Source: Lysinibacillus sp. 2017
GTDB taxonomy: Bacteria; Bacillota; Bacilli; Bacillales_A; Planococcaceae
DNA: 64,000 nucleotides
Direction: 5' to 3'
Assembly (NCBI RefSeq): GCF_003073375.1
Contig: NZ_CP029002.1
Coordinates: 3,086,001-3,150,000, forward strand
Shown here: positions 27,563 through 38,065 of the stretch, piece by piece
Numbering within the stretch: position 1 is the stretch's first letter
How the letters are laid out: every line of letters begins with the position of its first letter
The notes under the pieces: model-generated
What the model saw: only the letters and a program-made list of their open reading frames with translations
What the model was told of the DNA's origin: nothing
The model's database searches: none
Program-made: the position numbers and the translations under genes

Positions 27563-29083
27563 CTATTCTTCTATTGGTACAAAAAGATACAGTTCATCAT
27601 TATATTTTGTAAGTGTTGACACGGAAATATCATACTTTTGTGCAAGTTCTTTTTTGGTCACTTTATTTTCTAACGCCGTATGGAATGAATATTCTAGTGC
27701 AGCCGCTAAAGCACAACTATTTTTAAACGCATAGCCCTTGCGATATGCCAATTCTGCTAACGCAAACCACGTACTTAACATTTGTGCGACTTCAAGAGAA
27801 ATGGAATCATTGGTCTCCACAATTTTTTCTGCAACGTACATAAAGCGTAAGAAGTTTTTTTCTGCCGGATCTTTTTCGTTAAAATCATAGTCCAGCGCAT
27901 ACGCTAAACTTAACTTTTCGAGTACAGAGAACTTTTCCACATTTAAAAGAGTAGGATGCGCAACAATCTCTTGCTTATGCGCAGAACGTTTCAGTAAAAA
28001 CAAACCGAATATGCGGCTTGATTCGTTTTCATCCGCTAATTGTCGCAATATAAAATCGCGGTGGTTTTCTGCGGAATTCCGATTCTTGGAAACGTCTCCA
28101 TTTGCCCATGGTTCCAATCCTTCTTTTAGAGGATCAAGCTGCAATAAAATTTTCCACATTTCTTGTGCATATGCCACTTGCCCAGTAAAATAAGCGGATT
28201 GTGCAAGCCAAAAATAAAAGCCTGTATCTCCTTCATAGCCTCTTTTATACATCGAACGAAGCCATTTATACGCTTCCCCATATTGACCAACAAGTGCAAA
28301 TGTCGCACCAAGTTTGTAACGATTATCCCATTCAAAAGGTTGAATTTTTTTTAGTAAATTCAACATTTGTTCTAGCTCAACTGTATTCTTTTCGTAATAA
28401 GCAAATACCGTTAAATTACAAAGTGCATGCAGGTTGCCCTTGTTTTTACGCAACACCTCATGTAATAGCGCACGTGCTTGCTCTGCTTCGCCCACATAAA
28501 AATAAGCGAGAGCCAAGTTATTATACGCATTCCAAAGGTCTGGAAATTCCTCAATCGTTTTTTCTAATATCTCAATGGCTGCCGGAAAATTTCCCTTTTC
28601 CATTAGGCGTCTTGCCTTTTCTTGTATAACGATTTTAGATGCGTCTAATTCATCTATATCTTCTATATCATCCGCAACAAAATCAGCATAATCTAAAATT
28701 TCCTCAGCATCTTCTATATAAGCGCCATCTGGTTCCATTTCTAAATATTTTGCTGCATATTTTTGTGCATCAGCAATATGGCCGATACAACCCGACACTT
28801 CTGCTAACATGAACACTATTTCTGACTCATTTGGCTCTAAGCTATATGCAGTATGAATCAGCTCATATGCATGGTCAAAATTTTGTAATTCCATTTCTAA
28901 TACGCCATATTGTAGTAACACATGTGCATCGTCTTGGCTTAGGTCTGCTGCACGTTTTATATATTTATAAGCTTTGTCCATTTCGCCACGGTCCATCGCT
29001 TTTAATGTTTTATTATAATAATAATCACTATTTGGAACAAACGACACGATATTCGTTGTTGTTTTTAAACGTTTATTCTCCAA
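27563..29083 (-). CDS. Tetratricopeptide-repeat protein (YvcD-like)
   Basis: 506-residue cytoplasmic protein made of TPR-like helical pairs. Clear TPR-style stretches are at about 28-60 (AYKYIKRAADLSQDDAHVLL), 60-125 and 165-235 (LWNAYNNLALAYFYVGEAEQ... split by family-typical acids). The C-terminal 60 residues contain a helix-turn-helix-like segment, KKELAQKYDISVSTLTKYND. A TPR gene (yvcD) has a comparable place between trxB and his in B. subtilis. It begins 165 bp after hisI. The molecular partner is unknown. Confidence 0.8.
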   Translation of the reverse strand: MENKRLKTTTNIVSFVPNSDYYYNKTLKAMDRGEMDKAYKYIKRAADLSQDDAHVLLQYGVLEMELQNFDHAYELIHTAYSLEPNESEIVFMLAEVSGCIGHIADAQKYAAKYLEMEPDGAYIEDAEEILDYADFVADDIEDIDELDASKIVIQEKARRLMEKGNFPAAIEILEKTIEEFPDLWNAYNNLALAYFYVGEAEQARALLHEVLRKNKGNLHALCNLTVFAYYEKNTVELEQMLNLLKKIQPFEWDNRYKLGATFALVGQYGEAYKWLRSMYKRGYEGDTGFYFWLAQSAYFTGQVAYAQEMWKILLQLDPLKEGLEPWANGDVSKNRNSAENHRDFILRQLADENESSRIFGLFLLKRSAHKQEIVAHPTLLNVEKFSVLEKLSLAYALDYDFNEKDPAEKNFLRFMYVAEKIVETNDSISLEVAQMLSTWFALAELAYRKGYAFKNSCALAAALEYSFHTALENKVTKKELAQKYDISVSTLTKYNDELYLFVPIEE

Positions 29084-29144
29084 TCAAATTCCTCCGAGAC
29101 TAGAAAGTAATTTCTGTTCGATTTATAATTCTAAACAAAGAAAT

Positions 29145-29170
29145 AAGGAACGAGCTCAATGTCGTTCCTT
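29145..29170 (-). terminator. his operon terminator
   Basis: AAGGAACGA / TCGTTCCTT perfect 9-bp stem with 8-nt loop, followed on the minus strand by ATTTCTTT. It closes the hisZ-to-hisI operon. Confidence 0.85.
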
Positions 29171-29247
29171 ACGCAATTGTTCTTTATTATAGCATATCTA
29201 ACTAACATGTCGTAAATTTGAATGCCAAAGTAGTAAAATGTTATGAA

Positions 29248-29871
29248 TTACTTTTGTGGCTTTTTACCTTCATGACGTTTTTGAAGTACTTCTAACACTT
29301 CATACACATTCACTTTTTGTTCTTGAAGTAACACGAGTAAGTGATAAAGTAAATCTGCTGATTCCCATTTCACTTCTTCTTTGTCACGGTTTTTCGCGCC
29401 GATGACTACTTCTGTCGCTTCTTCACCGACTTTTTTACAAATTTTATCGATTCCTTTATCGAATAAATACGTTGTATAAGCGCCTTCTGGCATATCGATT
29501 TCACGTTGTTTAATGACTTCTACTAGTTCTGGTAAAATTGCCACTGAACCCGGTCGTGTATTTTCAACTAAGTTTTCCGTAAAGCAAGATGTTGTACCAT
29601 TGTGACATGCTGGACCCGCTGGAAGTACTTCGATAACTAATGCGTCCTGATCACAATCTGCTTTAATGGATACGACTTGTTGTGTGTTTCCGCTTGTTGC
29701 ACCTTTATGCCAAAGTTCGTTACGTGAACGTGAGTAAAACCATGTTTCATTTGTTTCAATTGTTTTTTGTAGAGATTCCTCATTCATATAGGCTACTGTT
29801 AATACTTCTTTTGTTTGTGCATCTTGGATAACTGCAGGGATTAACCCTTGCTCATTAAATTTTACGTTCAT
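29248..29871 (-). CDS. hisI: Bifunctional phosphoribosyl-AMP cyclohydrolase / phosphoribosyl-ATP pyrophosphatase
   Basis: 207-residue fusion that performs steps two and three of histidine synthesis. The N-terminal cyclohydrolase half (1-110) holds the metal sites near [12 protein letters not shown] and CHNGTTSCF. The C-terminal pyrophosphatase half (115-200) holds [13 protein letters not shown] and [14 protein letters not shown]. It overlaps hisF by 4 bp and is last in the operon. Same fusion as in B. subtilis HisI. Confidence 0.96.
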   Translation of the reverse strand: MNVKFNEQGLIPAVIQDAQTKEVLTVAYMNEESLQKTIETNETWFYSRSRNELWHKGATSGNTQQVVSIKADCDQDALVIEVLPAGPACHNGTTSCFTENLVENTRPGSVAILPELVEVIKQREIDMPEGAYTTYLFDKGIDKICKKVGEEATEVVIGAKNRDKEEVKWESADLLYHLLVLLQEQKVNVYEVLEVLQKRHEGKKPQK

Positions 29872-30626
29872 CGTACTAGGACCCCTTTTTCGTTTAAGTA
29901 GCTTTTTACTTCTGCTACACTTGTTTCTTTATAGTGAAAAATACTTGCAGCAAGTGCCGCATCTGTATTTACATCTTGTAATACTTCCCTAAAGTGCTCG
30001 GCATTTCCCGCACCGCCACTTGCAATGACTGGCACCGTAACGGCCTCACGTACTGCTTTTGTTAAGTTTAAATCAAAGCCAGACTTTTCTCCGTCTTTGT
30101 TCATGGACGTCAGTAAAATTTCACCTGCACCTAATCGTACAGCTTCCTTCGCCCAGTCAACTGCTTTCCACATTGTCTTATTTCGACCGCCATGTGTATA
30201 AACCATCCATGTGCCGTCTTCTTCTGAAAAGCGTGCATCAATCGCACAAACAATACACTGTGCCCCGAAATAATCGGAACCTTCTTTAATTAGCTCAGGT
30301 CGTTCTAATGCGGATGTGTTGACTGAAACTTTGTCTGCCCCTGCACGTAAAATGCGCTTCATATCATCTAGTGTGCGAATCCCGCCTCCCACTGTAAATG
30401 GAATGGCTAAGCTTGCAGCAGTTTGACGAACGACATCAACCATCGTTTCGCGTCCTTCATGTGAGGCAGAAATATCTAAAAACACTAACTCGTCCGCGCC
30501 TTGCTCATCATAAAACTTGGCTAGCTCTACAGGATCACCCGCATCGCGAAGTTCAACAAATTGAACCCCTTTGACAACGCGGCCTTCTTTTACATCTAAG
30601 CATGGAATAATTCGTTTTGTTAACAT
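29868..30626 (-). CDS. hisF: Imidazole glycerol phosphate synthase subunit HisF
   Basis: 252-residue beta/alpha barrel that uses ammonia from HisH to make imidazole glycerol phosphate and AICAR. The start [20 protein letters not shown] gives the catalytic Asp11. The second aspartate is in [21 protein letters not shown]-like phosphate sites are seen as FTVGGGIR and VIASGGAGN. It overlaps the hisH end by 7 bp with no space for hisA, which usually lies between them. It is clearly HisF rather than HisA by its N-terminus and length. Confidence 0.96.
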   Translation of the reverse strand: MLTKRIIPCLDVKEGRVVKGVQFVELRDAGDPVELAKFYDEQGADELVFLDISASHEGRETMVDVVRQTAASLAIPFTVGGGIRTLDDMKRILRAGADKVSVNTSALERPELIKEGSDYFGAQCIVCAIDARFSEEDGTWMVYTHGGRNKTMWKAVDWAKEAVRLGAGEILLTSMNKDGEKSGFDLNLTKAVREAVTVPVIASGGAGNAEHFREVLQDVNTDAALAASIFHYKETSVAEVKSYLNEKGVLVR

Positions 30627-31240
30627 ACCGTTTCCCTAACTCCCTTCGCCCAAGATGCTAGTAAATAGACACCGAACTGGCCAGATTTTTCGGGATGGAA
30701 CTGCATTCCTGTGAAATTATCCTTAGCCACAATTCCCGGTACTTCAACCTCTTCATAATCAGCAGAAGCAACGAGTTGTGATGGGTTCATGTTGCTCGCA
30801 TAAAATGAGTGTACAAAATATACGTAGCGAGCTTCGGGTAAGCCTTGCTCGTCTACCCATTCAGGAGTTTGCTTTAATTCTAGGTCATTCCAGCCCATGT
30901 GAGGAATACGAGATACGCCTTCAAAACGCTTGATGCGGCCACTGAAGATGCCTAACCCTTTTGTTTTTGCGACTTCATCACTTTCTTCAAAAAGCAACTG
31001 CATCCCTAAGCAAATACCTAGTAACGGCTTTTTCGTAGCCTGAATAAATGGAATAAGTCCTGTTTCTGCTAAACGCTTCATCGCATCCGGAAAGGCACCA
31101 ACACCTGGTAAGATAAGTGCATCTGCTGTTTCTAGTTCCGCTTTATCACTCGTCACAACGACTTCAGCATCTAGATGCTTTAACGCTTGCTCAACGCTAA
31201 ACAAATTGCCCATGCCGTAGTCAATTACACCAATCTTCAC
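30620..31240 (-). CDS. hisH: Imidazole glycerol phosphate synthase subunit HisH
   Basis: 206-residue class I glutamine amidotransferase that feeds ammonia to HisF. The nucleophile is Cys in [12 protein letters not shown] near 80; the His-Glu pair is in [12 protein letters not shown] near 183. The oxyanion segment [10 protein letters not shown] is present. It overlaps hisB by 4 bp and hisF by 7 bp. Confidence 0.96.
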   Translation of the reverse strand: MKIGVIDYGMGNLFSVEQALKHLDAEVVVTSDKAELETADALILPGVGAFPDAMKRLAETGLIPFIQATKKPLLGICLGMQLLFEESDEVAKTKGLGIFSGRIKRFEGVSRIPHMGWNDLELKQTPEWVDEQGLPEARYVYFVHSFYASNMNPSQLVASADYEEVEVPGIVAKDNFTGMQFHPEKSGQFGVYLLASWAKGVRETVC

Positions 31241-31827
31241 GTTAACAGCCCCTTCGTTGATGGCACACCTTTCACGCGCGGATCAATTTGAATCGCATCA
31301 TCTAATGCTCGTGCTAATGCTTTAAATACGGCTTCAATAATGTGATGCGTATTGTGACCATAAGGAACGATAACGTGAAGATTAATACGTGCTTCTAGCG
31401 CAAACTTCCATAAAAATTCATGCACCAATTCTGTATCAAATGTGCCGACTTTTGCATTTAATGTTGGTTCGATACGATATTCTAAATGCGGGCGGTTTGA
31501 ACAATCAACTACAACTTGCGCTAATGCATCATCCATTGGTACAAAAGCATTGCCGTAACGTTTAATGCCCTTTTTATCGCCTAACGCTTCACGGAAAACT
31601 TGTCCTAACACGATACCGATATCTTCTGTTGTATGGTGGTCATCAATCCATGTGTCGCCATTTGCAACGATTTTACCGTCAAATAATCCGTGTTTAATGA
31701 AAAGATCTAGCATATGGTCCATAAAGCCCACACCTGTTTTAATTTCCGCTTGACCTGAACCGTCTAAGTTAAGTTCTACTTCGATTTTCGTTTCATTTGT
31801 GTTACGTTCGATTTTTGCAAAACGCAT
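31237..31827 (-). CDS. hisB: Imidazoleglycerol-phosphate dehydratase
   Basis: 196-residue monofunctional dehydratase with the two metal-binding repeats GFMDHMLDLFIKHGLFD near 33 and DDHHTTEDIGIVLGQ near 63. The second pair of histidines is in GHNTHHIIEAVFKALA near 155. No phosphatase domain is fused, so histidinol phosphatase must be encoded elsewhere. It overlaps hisD by one base. Confidence 0.96.
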   Translation of the reverse strand: MRFAKIERNTNETKIEVELNLDGSGQAEIKTGVGFMDHMLDLFIKHGLFDGKIVANGDTWIDDHHTTEDIGIVLGQVFREALGDKKGIKRYGNAFVPMDDALAQVVVDCSNRPHLEYRIEPTLNAKVGTFDTELVHEFLWKFALEARINLHVIVPYGHNTHHIIEAVFKALARALDDAIQIDPRVKGVPSTKGLLT

Positions 31828-33110
31828 TAGTCTTCTTCTCCTTTATCCCAGCCACGTGATTCTACCGCTCTTGCATGGCCCTCTAAGCCTTCTAAGCGTG
31901 CAAGTCGTGCAATTTTCGGTGCATTTTGTTGCCAAGTTTTTTCGCTATAATAAACAACGCTCGTGCGCTTAATAAAATCATCGACATTCAAGCCACTTGC
32001 AAAACGCGCTGTTGAGTTTGTTGGTAAAACGTGATTTGTACCTGCAAAATAATCCCCTACAGGCTCTGAGCTATAACGTCCAATAAAGATGGCACCTGCA
32101 TGTGTAATCATTTTTGAAACTTGCTCAGCATTTTCCGTCACAACCTCTAAATGCTCGGGTGCTAATGAGTTAACTGCACGTGCCGCTTCTGCCATCGATT
32201 CTGCTACATAAATATGACCGAAGTTTTCAATCGCTTTACGTGCAATCGCTTCACGAGGTAATTTTGACAATTGAATTTCTACTTGCTCTGCTACGGCGTC
32301 AGCTAAATCATCACTCGTTGTAATTAACACGGCACAAGCTAATGCATCATGCTCCGCTTGCGATAATAGATCTGCCGCAATCTCGTCTGCATACGCTGAA
32401 TCGTCTGCTAATACACAAATTTCTGATGGACCCGCAATCATATCAATCGCTACTTCACCAAACACTTCTCGTTTTGCGAGTGCAACGAAAATATTGCCTG
32501 GTCCTGTAATTTTATCAACTGGTGCAATCGTTTCTGTTCCGTATGCAAGTGCCGCAATCGCTTGCGCACCACCAACTTTATAAATTTCTGTAACACCTAA
32601 AATATGTGCGGCCACTAATACAGCATCAGGTAGTTTACCATCGTTACCCGCAGGTGAGGTAATAACAATACGTTTAACTCCCGCTACTTGTGCAGGAATA
32701 ACATTCATTAAGACAGATGAAGGATATGCCGCTGAACCACCAGGTACATAAAGACCGACTGCATCAAGCGCTGTAATACGTTGACCAAGATAAGAACCAT
32801 TCGCTAATGGTAACTGGAATCCTTCTCGCTTTTGTACATTATGATATAGACGTATATTGACAGCTGCCTCTTTTAAATCGGCATATAGTTGCGGGTCAAA
32901 ATTATTAACGGCATGCTCAATTTCTTCTTTGTATACACGTAAATTCTCTGGTGCAAAACCATCCCATTTTTCACTATATTGCTTGATTGCCGCATCCCCA
33001 TTTGCACGGACATCAGCAATAACTTGTCGAACCGTTTTTAACTGTTCTTCATTACCTTGTTCTAATTGACGTTTTAATGAAATGTCTTTCGTTAACGGTG
33101 TAATTTTCAT
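31827..33110 (-). CDS. hisD: Histidinol dehydrogenase
   Basis: 427-residue zinc enzyme that oxidises L-histidinol to histidine in two NAD steps. Family segments include GQRITALDAVGLYVPGG near 108, the NAD region KITGPGNIFVALAKREVFG, the zinc and catalytic region LLSQAEHDALA near 245, and the C-terminal AGTNHVLPTNSTARF. It lies 15 bp after hisG. Confidence 0.96.
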   Translation of the reverse strand: MKITPLTKDISLKRQLEQGNEEQLKTVRQVIADVRANGDAAIKQYSEKWDGFAPENLRVYKEEIEHAVNNFDPQLYADLKEAAVNIRLYHNVQKREGFQLPLANGSYLGQRITALDAVGLYVPGGSAAYPSSVLMNVIPAQVAGVKRIVITSPAGNDGKLPDAVLVAAHILGVTEIYKVGGAQAIAALAYGTETIAPVDKITGPGNIFVALAKREVFGEVAIDMIAGPSEICVLADDSAYADEIAADLLSQAEHDALACAVLITTSDDLADAVAEQVEIQLSKLPREAIARKAIENFGHIYVAESMAEAARAVNSLAPEHLEVVTENAEQVSKMITHAGAIFIGRYSSEPVGDYFAGTNHVLPTNSTARFASGLNVDDFIKRTSVVYYSEKTWQQNAPKIARLARLEGLEGHARAVESRGWDKGEED

Positions 33111-33125
33111 ACAAGAAGCCTCACT

Positions 33126-33749
33126 TTATTTCACACATTTTTTTAAGCGTGTTACTAAATCTTGAATTCGCTCGCTTTTCATTCGATAACTTACTGGGTT
33201 AGCAATTAAGCGTGATGACACTTCGGCGATACGTTCATATTCCACTAAGCCATTTTCCTTTAATGTACGTCCCGTCGATACAATATCAACAATACGATCT
33301 GCTAAGCCAATCATCGGTGCTAACTCAATCGAACCGTTCAATTCGATAATTTCAACTTGCTCACCAATGCCTTTATAATATTTCATCGCAATATTCGGAT
33401 ATTTCGTCGCAATACGAGGTGCAATTTCATTCATCATAGTATTTGGCAAACCAGCTGATGCAATATAGCAATCACTAATTTTTAAATCCAGTAGCTCATG
33501 GACCGTACGACGTTGTTCAAGTAATACATCCTTACCCGCAATGCCAATATCTGCAACGCCATGCTCAACGTAAACAGGTACATCCATCGGTTTTGCTAAA
33601 ATAAATCGAATTTCCTCTTCTGGAATTTCAATCATCAATTTCCGTGACATTTCTACTTCTTCAGGAAGGTTGAAGCCAGCCTCGATTAACATTTCATAGG
33701 CTTCTTCAAAAATTCGCCCTTTTGGCATCGCAATTGTTAATGGTGTCAT
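33126..33749 (-). CDS. hisG: ATP phosphoribosyltransferase, short catalytic subunit
   Basis: 207-residue short-form HisG that joins ATP and PRPP, the committed step. The short form lacks the C-terminal regulatory domain and needs HisZ, encoded 2 bp upstream. Family segments are [28 protein letters not shown] and the PRPP loop [15 protein letters not shown]. Histidine feedback control is expected to pass through HisZ. Confidence 0.96.
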   Translation of the reverse strand: MTPLTIAMPKGRIFEEAYEMLIEAGFNLPEEVEMSRKLMIEIPEEEIRFILAKPMDVPVYVEHGVADIGIAGKDVLLEQRRTVHELLDLKISDCYIASAGLPNTMMNEIAPRIATKYPNIAMKYYKGIGEQVEIIELNGSIELAPMIGLADRIVDIVSTGRTLKENGLVEYERIAEVSSRLIANPVSYRMKSERIQDLVTRLKKCVK

Positions 33750-33751
33750 GC

Positions 33752-34912
33752 CTACGCCTCCCCTTGCTGAAATTCATTGACCACTTTAAATTGCGCTTTT
33801 AATGCATCGACGTTTTCGATACCGTCGTATGCCTGGAACGTAACTTGCTTGCCTTGCTCGCGTAAAAAGTTTGCTTGCATTAACGCATCCGAGAATCGAT
33901 CTGCTACAAACAGAACTAGTACTTCATCGCTTTCCACTTCGATTTTTGGCATTGCTTCAAATACACGATCCACGCGCAACCCAAAGCCTGTTGCTCCAAA
34001 ATTTGAACCGAAATGTGTTAGCAAGCCATCATAACGGCCACCATTTCCTAATGGGAAGCCACTGCCTGAAGCAAATACTTCAAATAACATCCCTGTGTAA
34101 TAGCTCATATGACTTGCTAGAGTGAAATCAAAAGCGATGTACCGTTCATATCCAGCCGCATCTAATATTTCCGCTAAATTACGCATATATTCAAGCGCAT
34201 CATTTTTACGTACATATTTTTCAACTGTTTCAATAGAAGGAAAGCTAATCGCTTCTTCGATATAAGCAAGTAATGCATTTGATTTTGTTTTCGGTAAATC
34301 AAAATTAATAACCGCTTCTTCAAAGCCAACAAAATTACGTTGAACAAGTAGTTCATTTAATTGCGCAGCTTGTTCTGTGCTTTCTGTATAGTCTTTTAAT
34401 ATGCAGCTCAGTACACCCGCATGTCCAATCGTTACTTTAAAATCAGTAATATTATAGGCTTTCACTAAATCAATCGCCGTCATAATCACTTCAGCATCTG
34501 CAAAAACCGATGTATCCCCAATCAATTCAATCCCCATTTGATCAAACTCTGCTGGTCGACCACCCTCACGTTGCTGTGCACGAAAGACATTGGCAAAGTA
34601 AGCTAATCGTTGTGGAATTTTTTCTTTTAGTAATTTTGATGTAGCCACACGTGCAATCGGCGTTGTCATATCTGGTCGTAGAACAAGTGTATTGCCTTGG
34701 CTATCAACTAATTTAAAAAGACGTGCATCTGAAATAGCCGATGCTTTTCCGATTGTATCGTAATATTCGACAGATGGTGTTTTAATAAATTCGTAGCCAC
34801 GAGCGCGTAATAGGTCACGGCCAGTTGAGCGGATTAATTCAAGTTTTTCATAGATATTGGGAAATGTATCGCGCATCCCAAGAGGTTTTTCGAACATTTT
34901 AATCGATGACAT
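33752..34912 (-). CDS. hisZ: ATP phosphoribosyltransferase regulatory subunit HisZ
   Basis: 386-residue paralogue of histidyl-tRNA synthetase without the anticodon domain activity. It assembles with short HisG and confers histidine control. Recognisable pieces are [16 protein letters not shown] at the N-terminus, the motif-2-like [20 protein letters not shown] near 110, and the motif-3-like [13 protein letters not shown] near 280. First gene of the operon; the ribosome site AGGATGTG is modest. The promoter is at 35008-35036. Confidence 0.95.
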   Translation of the reverse strand: MSSIKMFEKPLGMRDTFPNIYEKLELIRSTGRDLLRARGYEFIKTPSVEYYDTIGKASAISDARLFKLVDSQGNTLVLRPDMTTPIARVATSKLLKEKIPQRLAYFANVFRAQQREGGRPAEFDQMGIELIGDTSVFADAEVIMTAIDLVKAYNITDFKVTIGHAGVLSCILKDYTESTEQAAQLNELLVQRNFVGFEEAVINFDLPKTKSNALLAYIEEAISFPSIETVEKYVRKNDALEYMRNLAEILDAAGYERYIAFDFTLASHMSYYTGMLFEVFASGSGFPLGNGGRYDGLLTHFGSNFGATGFGLRVDRVFEAMPKIEVESDEVLVLFVADRFSDALMQANFLREQGKQVTFQAYDGIENVDALKAQFKVVNEFQQGEA

Positions 34913-35007
34913 TTTGACACATCCTAAACTTTTTCATTGTTTGGTATTCCGAGAACCGTAATTCCACTTCAACGAACTAGAGTGATGAATTACTAGAGTA
35001 TGAAAGT

Positions 35008-35036
35008 ATTTTACCCCTACTATTTAGAGTAGTCAA
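35008..35036 (-). promoter_or_regulatory. his operon promoter
   Basis: On the minus strand: -35 TTGACT (35031-35036), a 17-nt spacer and -10 TAAAAT (35008-35013). It lies about 95 bp ahead of the hisZ ATG. I see no T-box motif or other riboswitch in the short leader. Confidence 0.75.
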
Positions 35037-35130
35037 TGTATTCTTGCAATATTATTTATATCTAAATTTTCTGATATATCATTCGATTATACATGATTAA
35101 TTTGCGTATTTGTGGATATGTTCTTTAATT

Positions 35131-36325
35131 AGAAAATAGAGGGTTGTCAGAGCTAATCATCTTCTAATAAAGAGGGGATGAAAGTGTTTGGGGTATGGCA
35201 GGCTTACCACCAAATCAAAGTGTAACCCATTCTACTTTTACATGTATTCAGGGGGGCGCTGTTGACGAGCAAAGGAGCCATTTTTCTTTGAAGCGAGTCC
35301 GTTGAATTTTGTGGGTTGAAGGGATTGTCAGAGCTTAATATTTTCTAATAGAGATGTTATTAAAGTGTATCGGGTTTTGGCAGGCTGGGCGCCCAGAGTC
35401 GCTAAGATATGTTGCACATATCTGTACGACTCTTCTTTGCGCCTTTGGCTAGGCCTGCCAAATCAAAGTGTAATCCATTCTACTTTTACTTGAATTCAGG
35501 GGCGGCGCTGTTGACGAGCAAAGGCGCCGTTTACTTTTAAAGCGAGTCCGTTGAATTTTGTGGGTTGAAGGGATTGTCAGAGCTAGTCATCTTCTAATAG
35601 AGATGTTATGAAAGGGTATCGGGTTTTGGCAGGCTGGGCGCCCAGAGTCGCTAAGATATGTTGCACATATCTGTACGATTCTTCTTTGCGCCTTTGGCTA
35701 GGCCTGCCAAATCAAAGTGTAATCCATTCTACTTTTACATGTATTCAGGGGCGGCGCTGTTGACGAGCAAAGGCGCAGTTTTTCTATGAAGTGAATCCGT
35801 TAAACTTTGTGGGTTGAAGGGATTGTCAGAGCTTAATCATTTTCTAAGAGAGATGTTATTAAAGTGTATTGGGTTTTGGCAGGCTGGGCGCCCAGAGTCG
35901 CAAAGATATGTTGCACATATCTGTACGACTCTTCTTTGCGCCTTTGGCTAGGCCTGCCAAATCAAAGTGTAATCCATTCTACTTTTGCATGTATTCAGGG
36001 GCGGCGCTGTTGACGAGCAAAGGCGCCGTTTTTCTTTGAAGCGAGTCCGTTGAATTTAGTAGAGCAAGGAGATTGTCAGAGCTATTAAAATAAATAATCT
36101 ATAAAGGTGTTTCATATTTTGGCAGGCGACCGCATATCAGCAGCAGGGTCACGTGGTACGTGTCCCTACTACTGATACTGTTGCGGTATGCTAGGCCTGC
36201 CAAATCAAAGGATAGTCCATTCTACTTTTGCTTGTATTCGGGTGCGGCGCTGTTGACGAGCAAAGGCGCCGTTTACTTTTATAGCGAGTCCGTTGAATTA
36301 AGTGTGAAAGGGACTGTCACAGTTT
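35131..36325. repeat. Array 2: five A/B hairpin units, inverted relative to array 1
   Basis: Same unit family as array 1 on the other strand. The long 81-nt hairpins lie at 35379-35459 (A), 35628-35708 (A), 35878-35958 (A) and 36121-36201 (B). At 35197 a unit retains only GGCAGG and has lost the rest of the hairpin. Short stems GGCGC / GCGCC with loop TGTTGACGAGCAAAG-like text lie between them. Spacings are 249, 250 and 243 bp. No gene is supported. The array fills the gap between hisZ and the yvoF-like gene. Confidence 0.92.
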
Positions 36326-36720
36326 ATAAAGGGATGAATATATGGATAGGGTTCAATAGTAGTCAATGTCTTCATATTCTATAATGGTAGGATTGCCTTA
36401 TCTACTAATACTCTAGATAAATGAGTTCACAGTATTTAGATGTTAAATAAATAGACTGTGATAAACCCTCTAACCAACTGCATAGGAATGATTATCTATA
36501 TAAAAAGACTGGCGCCTTGCCCCTGCACAGCGCCAGCCCGTGAATACAAGCAAAAGGAAAATGGATACACTAAATATTGGCAGGTCTTTCACGAAGCACA
36601 AAGGCGAGTCGCACAGACATGTGCAACATGACTGTGCGGCTTGCGTGCGAAGAACCTGCCAAAATGACTATGCTTGAATAACCTCTCCATTAGTAGCCGA
36701 ACCCACTTTGATACAATCTT
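36326..36720. repeat. Mirror copy of the array 1 outer flank, with type C hairpin
   Basis: About 150 bp of single-copy-like sequence next to the array (for example CATCTAAATACTGTGAACTC on the minus strand) matches 19905-20060 in inverted orientation with small indels. Next comes the short stem CTGGCGC / GCGCCAG (about 36506-36532) and a type C hairpin at 36579-36660. The order type C, flank, A/B units is therefore the mirror image of the left side. Confidence 0.85.
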
Positions 36721-36792
36721 ACCTACTATATAAAAAGGATTCATCAGCACCTGAATATAAGCAAAAGGATAAACCGATTCATTACAAAAATA

Positions 36793-36826
36793 AAAAGCAA
36801 AATCCCTTATTTGAGAATTTGCTTTT
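36793..36826 (-). terminator. Terminator after the yvoF-like gene
   Basis: AAAAGCAAA / TTTGCTTTT stem followed on the minus strand by TATTTTT, 6 bp past the stop codon. Confidence 0.75.
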
Positions 36827-36831
36827 CTTTA

Positions 36832-37365
36832 TTATTCGTTATGCCAAATGGGAATATCGTTCTTTTTACGTTCAGCCATTTGTTCTGCTGTAAAGATGAT
36901 GCGCATTGGATTGCCGCCTGCCATTGCGCCAGCTGGTACATCGCGGTGAACAAGTGTTGCTGCAGATACAATCGCACCGTCTCCGATTTTAACACCCGGT
37001 AAAATCGTCGTATTCGCGCCAATCATCACGCAACTGCCAATCTCGACATCACCTAGACGATATTCCTCAATTAGATACTCATGCGCTAAAATAGTCGTAT
37101 TAAAGCCGATGATCGTATTGTCTCCAACAGAAATTCGTTCTGGGAACATTGAATCCGGCATAACCATTAATGCAAGGGATGCCTGTTTGCCGATTTTCAT
37201 CTTTAAAAAAGTACGATACAGCCAATTTTTCACCGACATAAATGGTGTAATCCGTCCAATTTGAATAACAATGAAGCACTTCATAATTTTCCAAAATGAA
37301 ACTGTTTGATATACATTCCACAGTGAGTTTGCTCCTTGAACACGATAGCGTTCAGTTCTTCTCAT
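36832..37365 (-). CDS. Hexapeptide-repeat acyltransferase (YvoF-like)
   Basis: 177-residue left-handed beta-helix transferase that would use acetyl-CoA or a similar donor. Hexapeptide repeats run from about 75 to 155, for example RISVGDNTIIGFNTTILAHE, IGSCVMIGANTTILPG and IGDGAIVSAATLVHRDVP, ending with the GNPMRII cap. The catalytic His is probably in one of the H-containing turns. The acceptor is unknown. It begins 2 bp after ppaX. B. subtilis yvoF holds the same place after ppaX. Confidence 0.85.
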   Translation of the reverse strand: MRRTERYRVQGANSLWNVYQTVSFWKIMKCFIVIQIGRITPFMSVKNWLYRTFLKMKIGKQASLALMVMPDSMFPERISVGDNTIIGFNTTILAHEYLIEEYRLGDVEIGSCVMIGANTTILPGVKIGDGAIVSAATLVHRDVPAGAMAGGNPMRIIFTAEQMAERKKNDIPIWHNE

Positions 37366-37367
37366 CG

Positions 37368-38009
37368 TTAATCCCCTTTCACAATTCCAAGTAAATCACG
37401 CATATGATGTAGCATATAATCTGGTTTAAATTGTTGTAAATAGCTTTCACCTTTTGCAGACCAAGCAACTCCTGCAGTTCGAACACCTGCGTTTTTTCCG
37501 CCTTCAATATCATGTGAGTTGTCACCAATCATGATGGCTTCTTCTTTTTTTACACCTAATTTATCTAATGCTAATAACACTGGCTCTGGATGTGGCTTAA
37601 CATGCGTTACTTCATCAAATCCTATAATTGCTTCGAATAAATGAGCCACACCAAGCACATTTAAGCCGCGCGTTAATCCTTCTCGACTCTTCGTTGAAAC
37701 AATTGCTAATTTAATTCCTTCACTATGTAACGCTTCTAATGTCTCTGCTACTGCATCATAACCTTTAACTAATTCGTCATGATGAATGGTATTCCATTCT
37801 TTATATTTCGTAATCATTGCATCCGTTTCACCAGGTGTGATTTCGTCAAATGTTTGCTTTAATGACGGACCGATGAATTTCAAGCAATCTTGTGTCGAAT
37901 ATTGCCCAGGAAATCTTTCGTCAAGAATATGCATAAATGTTTGAATGATTAAATCGTTCGTATCAAGTAAAGTTCCATCAAAGTCGAATAATAATGCCTT
38001 TGTTTTCAT
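37368..38009 (-). CDS. ppaX: Pyrophosphatase PpaX
   Basis: 213-residue HAD hydrolase. In B. subtilis PpaX splits the pyrophosphate made when HprK/P dephosphorylates HPr-Ser46-P. Motif I is LLFDFDGTLLDTND at 6-19, motif II VSTKSREG near 104, motif III the lysine in VKPHPEPV, and motif IV EAIMIGDNSHDIEGG near 156. It is downstream of lgt in the hprK-lgt-ppaX order, which supports the name. Confidence 0.92.
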   Translation of the reverse strand: MKTKALLFDFDGTLLDTNDLIIQTFMHILDERFPGQYSTQDCLKFIGPSLKQTFDEITPGETDAMITKYKEWNTIHHDELVKGYDAVAETLEALHSEGIKLAIVSTKSREGLTRGLNVLGVAHLFEAIIGFDEVTHVKPHPEPVLLALDKLGVKKEEAIMIGDNSHDIEGGKNAGVRTAGVAWSAKGESYLQQFKPDYMLHHMRDLLGIVKGD

Positions 38010-38031
38010 CTAAATCCCTCTTTCTTCTAAA

Positions 38032-38058
38032 AAGCCGCTCGCAAAATGCAAACGGCTT
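38032..38058 (-). terminator. Hairpin between lgt and ppaX
   Basis: AAGCCG / CGGCTT with further pairing of GC bases around the loop. TTTTTA follows on the minus strand, 8 bp after the lgt stop. It may only attenuate, because ppaX follows in the same direction 50 bp on. Confidence 0.6.
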
Positions 38059-38065
38059 CATACAG

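Noticed and set aside
34913-35130. T-box or histidine riboswitch before hisZ
   Set aside because: No T-box consensus or terminator/antiterminator pair is visible in the 95-nt leader.
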